NCBI GenBank assembly: GCA_964546995.1
Contig: CAZJKO010000018.1
Span: forward strand, 1-19,492
Reading direction: 5' to 3'
Origin: CAZJKO01 sp964546995
GTDB lineage: Bacteria > Bacillota_I > Bacilli_A > RF39 > UBA660
DNA: 19,492 bases
Positions 14,964 to 19,492 of this stretch are shown here, one piece after another (the first letter of the stretch is position 1; the number at the start of each line of letters is the position of its first letter). Below the pieces are notes generated by a model. That model ran no database searches. It was given only the letters and a program-made list of their open reading frames with translations, and was not told the DNA's origin. A program made the position numbers and the translations under genes.

Positions 14964-15881
14964 GTGAAGAATATTAATGAACTTGTCGATTTTTCGAAGA
15001 AGGATCAAATTCAATTAGAGCAGGCTTATATTGATTCTTTACAAAATGAATCGTTTAAGGAGTATGTTAGAGATCTAAATATCGAACAAAAAGTGTTAAT
15101 GAAATATACTTCCATGTTAGAAGATGCAAGTAAAGAGTTCTATCACTGTAAAGATTGTAAAGGATTAAGTATGTGTCAAAATGAAGTACTTGGATACCTT
15201 CTTACACCTAGTTTAAATGAAAATAAGAAAACGATTTTGTTTTCCTATCATGCTTGTCCTTACATGCAAAAAGAATTAAAAGAAAAGGCTCATCAGAAAT
15301 ATATGACTGTCTATGATGTTCCTAAAGAAATTAAGTCTGCTTCCTTTCAAGATCTTTATAAAGATGATAAAAAGCGACTTCCGATTATTAAATATTTTCA
15401 CGATTATATCGATTCTTATAAAAAAGATCATGTTCTTAAGGGAATGTATTTGTATGGTTCCTTTGGAAGTGGAAAGACTTATTTGATAGCCGCTCTTTTT
15501 AACGAACTTGCCAAAAGAGAAATTCCTAGTGTCATCGTCTATTTTCCAGAGTTTTTAAGAGGATTAAAATCGAGTTTTGGAACAGATTTTGAAGAGAGAT
15601 TTCAATATATTAAAAATGTTCCTTTGCTTCTTTTAGATGATATTGGAGCAGAGAATATTACCGCGTGGGGAAGAGATGAAATCTTAGGACCTTTGTTACA
15701 GTATCGGATGGATTCGTCTCTTAGTACTTTTTTTACTTCTAATTTGAGTATAGAGGAACTTGAAAAACATTTTAGTACAACAGCAAATGGAGTAGATAAA
15801 ATTAAAGCAAGAAGAATTATTGAACGAATTAAGCAAATGAGTGAAGAGTTTAGTTTGGTTAGTGTCAATAGGAGAAAGTAG
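14964..15881 (+). CDS. dnaI: DnaI, primosomal helicase loader
   Basis: DnaI is the AAA+ ATPase that loads the replicative helicase onto DNA at the origin and at restarted forks. The 305-residue protein has an N-terminal helicase-binding part with a zinc-type cluster (H61, C62, C65, C71, then H96/C98) and a C-terminal AAA+ domain: Walker A GSFGSGKT (165-172), Walker B LLLLDD (221-226) followed by IGAE, sensor FFTSN and an arginine-finger region KARRIIERI. I prefer GTG at 14964, placed after AGGTGAT (14953-14959); an ATG at 14958 overlaps that SD. The dnaB gene that often precedes dnaI is not here. The next gene starts three bases after the stop, so they form an operon. Confidence 0.94.
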   Translation: MKNINELVDFSKKDQIQLEQAYIDSLQNESFKEYVRDLNIEQKVLMKYTSMLEDASKEFYHCKDCKGLSMCQNEVLGYLLTPSLNENKKTILFSYHACPYMQKELKEKAHQKYMTVYDVPKEIKSASFQDLYKDDKKRLPIIKYFHDYIDSYKKDHVLKGMYLYGSFGSGKTYLIAALFNELAKREIPSVIVYFPEFLRGLKSSFGTDFEERFQYIKNVPLLLLDDIGAENITAWGRDEILGPLLQYRMDSSLSTFFTSNLSIEELEKHFSTTANGVDKIKARRIIERIKQMSEEFSLVSVNRRK

Positions 15882-15883
15882 AT

Positions 15884-17764
15884 ATGGATATTCGGGGTTT
15901 ATTACAAAAAGAACAATGGTATACAAAAGAAGAGATGCAAGAGAAAACAGGTATTTTAGATGAGCGGAGAATGATCCAACATTTGTTTCAGATTTTAGAA
16001 CAAGATATTTCTTCTTTTTCTTATGATAAAGATTATACTTATTTGTTTTCTATTTTTGATTATTTTGAAGAATGGTTAGAAGAAGATTCTACTTTGTTTT
16101 CTAGTCATTCTTTAGAACGATTAGAACGGTTTCACGATGAACTAAAAGCATGTTTAATTACTAAGCCAGGTTCTATTTCTAAAAAGGATGGTCGTTTTCA
16201 AGTGCTTAAACAATTATTATTTCAAATTGAAAGTTTAAGTATTCGTCTTGCTTACGATGAACAAGATCATCGTTTAAAAGGAATTTATCCCATTGTTTCT
16301 TCCCTTGTATTTGATGTGTGTGATCTTACTTATGTCGATTCGTTGTTTCGTAAATTCCCAGGTGCTGTAAACTGTAAAGATGAAGATGGGACTTTTTTAA
16401 TTGAGAATGTTATGAAAGCTTATTTGTCTTCCTTAGAAGAAAAAAATAGAGAACGTATCATTTATTTTGATTCTATTTTAGAACTTGTGATGTGTTCTAA
16501 GCAATTTCATTTTTTATCTATCGATCGTGATAAATGGAAAAAAGAAATACGAAATCGAATGAATCAATTCGATCATGATGATGATTCTTATCCGGATCAA
16601 ATCTTTTTTCTTGGTTCTTTGAAACGGTTGTTACTTCGTAATAAGTATTTATTTGATACGTTTGATGTTTTGTGTCAAAAATATCAAGTATCCAATCAAT
16701 TTGATTCTTATATCGATCATGAACTAGCAATTTATGATACCGATTACTTTTTAGGGGATTTAACGTTAAGAAAGAAGATTTCTTCTTTTGTTATGGCGAT
16801 CGATAGTCAAGATGCTCATGAAATCGATGATGCGTTATCGATTGATCTACTCGATAATGGACATTATTTAGTAGGGGTTCACATTAGTAATGTAACAGGA
16901 TATCTTCCTTATTCTTCTTTGACTGTGGAAGAAGCAAAGAAGAGAACAACATCGATTTATTTAAGTGATCGAACTATTCCAATGTTTCCTTCGTATGTAT
17001 CCAAAGATAAATGGTCTCTTAGTAAAGATCAACCACGGCTTACCCATTCTTACTATTTTGATCTTTCTCCTAGTGGTATGATTTGTGACTATCGTTTTTA
17101 CAAGAGCTTTCTTTCTCTTTCTTATCAAGCAACTTACGAGGAGGTTGATTCTATTTTGAAAGAGGGAAAAGAAGAGACGACTTTAGAGAAGACTTGTCAT
17201 ATGCTTTTGGAAGCTTCGAATCTTATTGCTAAGAATTTTCATATTTCTAAATGGTATACGTTTTCTAAACAAACACATACTCGTTCTAGTAAAGCTGAAG
17301 AAATTGTTACCAATATGATGTTACTTACCAATAAGACTATTGCAGAACATTTTGCCTATTATCAATATCCTTTGATTCGTCGTGTTCACGAGATCGAACC
17401 ATCGAAAAAACTCGAAATCGAAGCGTTGATGCAAAAACTACCAGAAGGAGCAAATGGAGAAAAGATGAAGATGGGACTTGAAAATCTTTTGTTGCTATGT
17501 CCTCCTGCTTTTTATGGTAGTAGTGGAAAACACGATGGTCTTCTTTTTGAACACTATTGTCATGCTACTTCTCCTTTAAGAAGATTTCCCGATGTTTTAG
17601 TCGAAAAGTGTATGGATTTGTGTTACTTTCAAAAACCAACGGATCAACAAATTTACTTTTTAGAACGAGAAATTCAAGCAGTATCTCATATGGTTAATGA
17701 AAAGAAGAAAACACTTACTTTATTTGCAAAGCGTTACGAACAAAATAAAAATGTCAATAAGTAG
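15884..17764 (+). CDS. RNB-domain ribonuclease (RNase II/R-like) with unusual N-terminal region
   Basis: The 626-residue protein carries an RNB 3'-5' exoribonuclease domain at about 295-580. AIDSQDAHEIDDALSI (305-320) supplies catalytic D307, D315 and D316; the second Asp of the usual set is Glu313. GVHISNVTGYLP, MLLTNKTIAEH and the RNA-gripping HATSPLRRFPD (560-570) follow. No cold-shock domains precede it and no S1 domain follows: only about 45 residues remain. Instead residues 1-290 form a helix-rich region I do not recognise. RNase R of Firmicutes is usually 700-800 residues with both flanking modules. An AGGAG SD lies within the end of dnaI; the link to replication initiation is unexplained. 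No clear terminator follows. Confidence 0.85.
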   Translation: MDIRGLLQKEQWYTKEEMQEKTGILDERRMIQHLFQILEQDISSFSYDKDYTYLFSIFDYFEEWLEEDSTLFSSHSLERLERFHDELKACLITKPGSISKKDGRFQVLKQLLFQIESLSIRLAYDEQDHRLKGIYPIVSSLVFDVCDLTYVDSLFRKFPGAVNCKDEDGTFLIENVMKAYLSSLEEKNRERIIYFDSILELVMCSKQFHFLSIDRDKWKKEIRNRMNQFDHDDDSYPDQIFFLGSLKRLLLRNKYLFDTFDVLCQKYQVSNQFDSYIDHELAIYDTDYFLGDLTLRKKISSFVMAIDSQDAHEIDDALSIDLLDNGHYLVGVHISNVTGYLPYSSLTVEEAKKRTTSIYLSDRTIPMFPSYVSKDKWSLSKDQPRLTHSYYFDLSPSGMICDYRFYKSFLSLSYQATYEEVDSILKEGKEETTLEKTCHMLLEASNLIAKNFHISKWYTFSKQTHTRSSKAEEIVTNMMLLTNKTIAEHFAYYQYPLIRRVHEIEPSKKLEIEALMQKLPEGANGEKMKMGLENLLLLCPPAFYGSSGKHDGLLFEHYCHATSPLRRFPDVLVEKCMDLCYFQKPTDQQIYFLEREIQAVSHMVNEKKKTLTLFAKRYEQNKNVNK

Positions 17765-17782
17765 TCTAGATTTACAAATCGC

Positions 17783-17811
17783 TTGTCAAAGAAAAAGCCT
17801 GATGTTATAAT
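17783..17811 (+). promoter_or_regulatory. sigma-A promoter of the second surface-protein gene
   Basis: TTGTCA (17783-17788), 17-base spacer, TATAAT (17806-17811). The gene therefore has its own start site and does not carry the 9-G leader upstream. Confidence 0.8.
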
Positions 17812-17843
17812 GATCTTAATAATGAAGATAGGAGAAGGTTTTG

Positions 17844-19115
17844 ATGAAAAATGAGAATAAGAGACGGATTTTTGTTACGGCACTTTGTGTTTTAGGTGTT
17901 GTACTTTTGGTAATTGGGGTTAGTTATGCGTGGTTTACACTTAATTTGAATGGAACGAAAACGAACGTTTTGAAAGCAGGAAATTTAACTTTGACGTTAG
18001 ATGATACTAATGCAACGGGAATCGATTTGATTCATGCTGTGCCTATGTTTGATGAAGTGGGGGAAACCCTTGATCCATATCGGTTTGTTCTAAGAAATGA
18101 AGGAGAGATCGATAGTAGTTATGCTATTTATTTAGATGATATGGAACTTTTAGAAGAGGAATCGCCAATTGGGGATGACTCTATTAAGTATCAACTGATT
18201 AAGAATGATGTTTCTACTACTAAATTGTTGTCTACTATAGGAAGTCATCCAGCACGTGTTTTGGATAGTGGCGTTATTAAACCAAATGAAGAGATTACTT
18301 ATGAGCTTAGACTTTGGATTGATTCTGATGCAGGAAATGACATTATGGGGAAAGTATTCCGTGGAGTTGTTCGGGTTGTTGCCACACAAGTTAGTCAAGC
18401 TGATTTAACGAACCCTAATATTTTAAATGTTTATAGCTATAGCACAGAAGATGCGACGAAGTGTCTTACAGGAGAAGAAACAACTTGTGTAGAATTAACA
18501 GAAAAACCTCAAACGTACGAAGTAGGTACGATCATTAAATATCAAGTGAACGATACAGAATCAAAGTACTTTCATGTAATGAGTGATGAAACAGATACGT
18601 TAGTCCTTCAACAACGTGAAAATACTGTTACTCAAACACCGTGGTATAGTACGGAAGATGGATCTTATGACAATACTAAAGGACCACTTACGGCACTTCC
18701 TGTTTTGGAAAATGCGACAAGTGGATGGACGAATGTAAATGATCAAACGTATGAGATGGGAACAACAGAATTTAAAGGTAATGCATTTACAGGATGTTTC
18801 TCTACTTGTATCACAAATAAATATACGTTACCTGAGAGAACGGCAAAAGCTCGAATGATTACTTTTCAGGAAGCGAGTGCTTTAGGATGTACTGGGACAC
18901 AAAAGTCATGTCCTGTTTGGATGAACAACTATTTAGGTGACAATAGCAGTTATGGTGGTACAGAGACAGGGGATGATTATGGTTATTGGACTATGTCTTC
19001 TCTTTCAGCCGATACGACACAAGCAATCATGATTTATCATAGTGGTAACCATAGCAATAGTAGTCCAACTACTTCTTCGTTTGGTGTTCGTGCTGTCGTT
19101 GTCATCGATAAATAA
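17844..19115 (+). CDS. SipW/TasA-like exported protein, single N-terminal domain
   Basis: This 423-residue paralogue of the protein at 218-1930 has a basic start, hydrophobic stretch (about 9-26) and GVSYAW, a SipW-type signal. One N-terminal beta-rich domain follows (about 36-185, LDPYRF, SIKYQL, RVLDSGVI, YELRLWID), then the C-terminal module with six paired cysteines (KCLTGEETTC, TGCFSTC, LGCTGTQKSC), KARMITFQEA, GYWTMS and the same RAVVVIDK end. It lacks the second N-terminal domain of its paralogue. I use ATG 17844 after GGAGAAGG (17831-17838); a TTG at 17841 is directly adjacent. It has its own sigma-A promoter. The second 9-G leader begins 12 bases after its stop and may provide its terminator. 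Confidence 0.78.
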   Translation: MKNENKRRIFVTALCVLGVVLLVIGVSYAWFTLNLNGTKTNVLKAGNLTLTLDDTNATGIDLIHAVPMFDEVGETLDPYRFVLRNEGEIDSSYAIYLDDMELLEEESPIGDDSIKYQLIKNDVSTTKLLSTIGSHPARVLDSGVIKPNEEITYELRLWIDSDAGNDIMGKVFRGVVRVVATQVSQADLTNPNILNVYSYSTEDATKCLTGEETTCVELTEKPQTYEVGTIIKYQVNDTESKYFHVMSDETDTLVLQQRENTVTQTPWYSTEDGSYDNTKGPLTALPVLENATSGWTNVNDQTYEMGTTEFKGNAFTGCFSTCITNKYTLPERTAKARMITFQEASALGCTGTQKSCPVWMNNYLGDNSSYGGTETGDDYGYWTMSSLSADTTQAIMIYHSGNHSNSSPTTSSFGVRAVVVIDK

Positions 19116-19126
19116 AAATGTGAAAG

Positions 19127-19242
19127 AAAGAAGTGATCGGGATGTTACTAGTGAAAAAATCCATGTGGGGGGGGGCAACTTACTAAACAAGTAAATAAAG
19201 TCACTTCTTTTTTGTGCAAAAATACAGGATAGAGTTATTTTG
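19127..19242 (+). repeat. 9-G leader element, copy B
   Basis: This is the second copy of the element at 66-181. AAAGAAGTGA (19127-19136) pairs with TCACTTCTTT (19201-19210), a 10-base stem followed by more T, enclosing the micro-ORF and the nine-G run (19167-19175). A small inner hairpin TTACT/AGTAA lies at about 19180-19194. It follows the stop of one surface-protein gene and precedes another, so it could terminate the first, control the second, or both. Confidence 0.6.
19142..19186 (+). CDS. 14-residue micropeptide ORF (WGG peptide), copy B
   Basis: The frame encodes MLLVKKSMWGGATY and then TAA. It has the same 14-codon length as the copy at 81-125 and shares positions 1, 2, 5, 6, 9-11 and 14. 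The SD (AAGAAGTGATC) is weaker than in copy A but keeps GTGATC. Trp-Gly-Gly is again coded by the nine-G run. No family is recognised. Confidence 0.4.
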   Translation: MLLVKKSMWGGATY

Positions 19243-19303
19243 TATTTTTGTTGTCTTTTTATCTAAAAAGCCGACGAAATAAGAAAAAGAAAAGAAGCTA
19301 TAC

Positions 19304-19309
19304 TATAAT
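19304..19309 (+). promoter_or_regulatory. -10 box candidate for the third surface-protein gene
   Basis: TATAAT lies 27 bases before the ATG at 19336. No good -35 is seen at 16-18 bases upstream, so this is only suggestive; the conserved pair at 19212-19241 is an alternative. Confidence 0.3.
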
Positions 19310-19335
19310 TGGTATTAGAATAGAAGGTGTATTAA

Positions 19336-19492
19336 ATGGAAAAAAATAAGAAATTGTTTATGATCTGCATGGGTATTTTTTTGGTTCTTGTGTTAGTCAT
19401 CGGTGGGAGTTATGCATGGTTTACCCTACAACTAAATGGAACGAAAACAAATGTGTTAAGGGCAGGTACTTTGTCTTTAAGATTAGATGATG
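19336..19492 (+). CDS. SipW/TasA-like exported protein, 5' end only (cut by window)
   Basis: The first 52 codons are visible. A basic start (MEKNKKL), hydrophobic stretch and GGSYAW make a SipW-type signal, followed by FTLQLNGTKTNVLRAGTLSLRLDD, which matches the start of the mature part of the two complete paralogues in this window (LKGTKVNVLRAGNLSL and LNGTKTNVLKAGNLTL). AAGGTG precedes the ATG. It shows that the family forms a local cluster here. Whether it has one or two N-terminal domains and the same C-terminal module lies outside the window. Confidence 0.8.
   Translation, partial: MEKNKKLFMICMGIFLVLVLVIGGSYAWFTLQLNGTKTNVLRAGTLSLRLDD

Noticed and set aside
81..19186. 9-G run as an assembly or homopolymer error
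   Set aside because: Two distant copies with different flanks have the same length of nine, and both keep an open 14-codon frame, so a random error is less likely; read-level checking is still needed.
19005..19190. Minus-strand frame across the second 9-G element, with a similar frame opposite copy A
   Set aside because: It lies largely antisense to the end of the surface-protein gene; the similarity between copies follows from the conserved plus-strand sequence, and there is no SD.

Overview
The window looks like chromosome from a low-GC, spore-forming Firmicute of the Bacilli/Erysipelotrichales/RF39 type, probably an uncultured gut organism. This placement is inferred from gene content only: spoIID, a YjcZ-like glycine/cysteine-rich mini-protein, dnaI, a short (982-residue) SMC of the length known from Mollicutes, strong Shine-Dalgarno sites often of the GGTGAT type, and AT-rich codon use. 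TGG encodes Trp and TGA appears only as a stop, so the standard bacterial code fits.

Layout: 1-1953 holds a small repeated leader element with a 9-G tract, followed by a large SipW/TasA-like exported protein. A hypothetical gene (1952-2485, minus) converges on it. 2596-3459 is a membrane-anchored, catalytically degenerate polysaccharide-deacetylase-like protein. 3537-6485 is smc, with its own sigma-A promoter. def (minus) converges on smc, with one terminator for each. A YjcZ-like gene (minus) follows. 7513-8658 is an FtsW-type SEDS protein. 8737-11437 is comEA-comEC, overlapping and presumably one operon for DNA uptake.

Downstream of comEC is an accessory island (11452-13470): dinD, then a decayed second copy of the 3' end of comEC, then a yhcG-type (DUF1016/PDDEXK) nuclease gene, then a scrap resembling the end of another yhcG. 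Each cargo gene follows a copy of the comEC tail and takes its ribosome-binding site from the end of that copy. This is the structure expected if circular DNA carrying 'comEC tail + cargo' integrated by single crossover.

Core genes then resume: spoIID (minus), and divergently dnaI with a tightly linked RNB-domain ribonuclease-like protein that has an unrecognised ~290-residue N-terminal region. The window ends with a second SipW/TasA-like protein, a second copy of the 9-G leader element, and the start of a third SipW/TasA-like gene.

The two features I find most unusual are (1) the paired 9-G leader elements, each with a 14-codon ORF (common pattern MLxxKKxxWGGxxY) inside a possible terminator/SD-sequestering structure and with a second conserved reading frame on the other side of the G tract, and (2) the comEC-tail/cargo cassette array.
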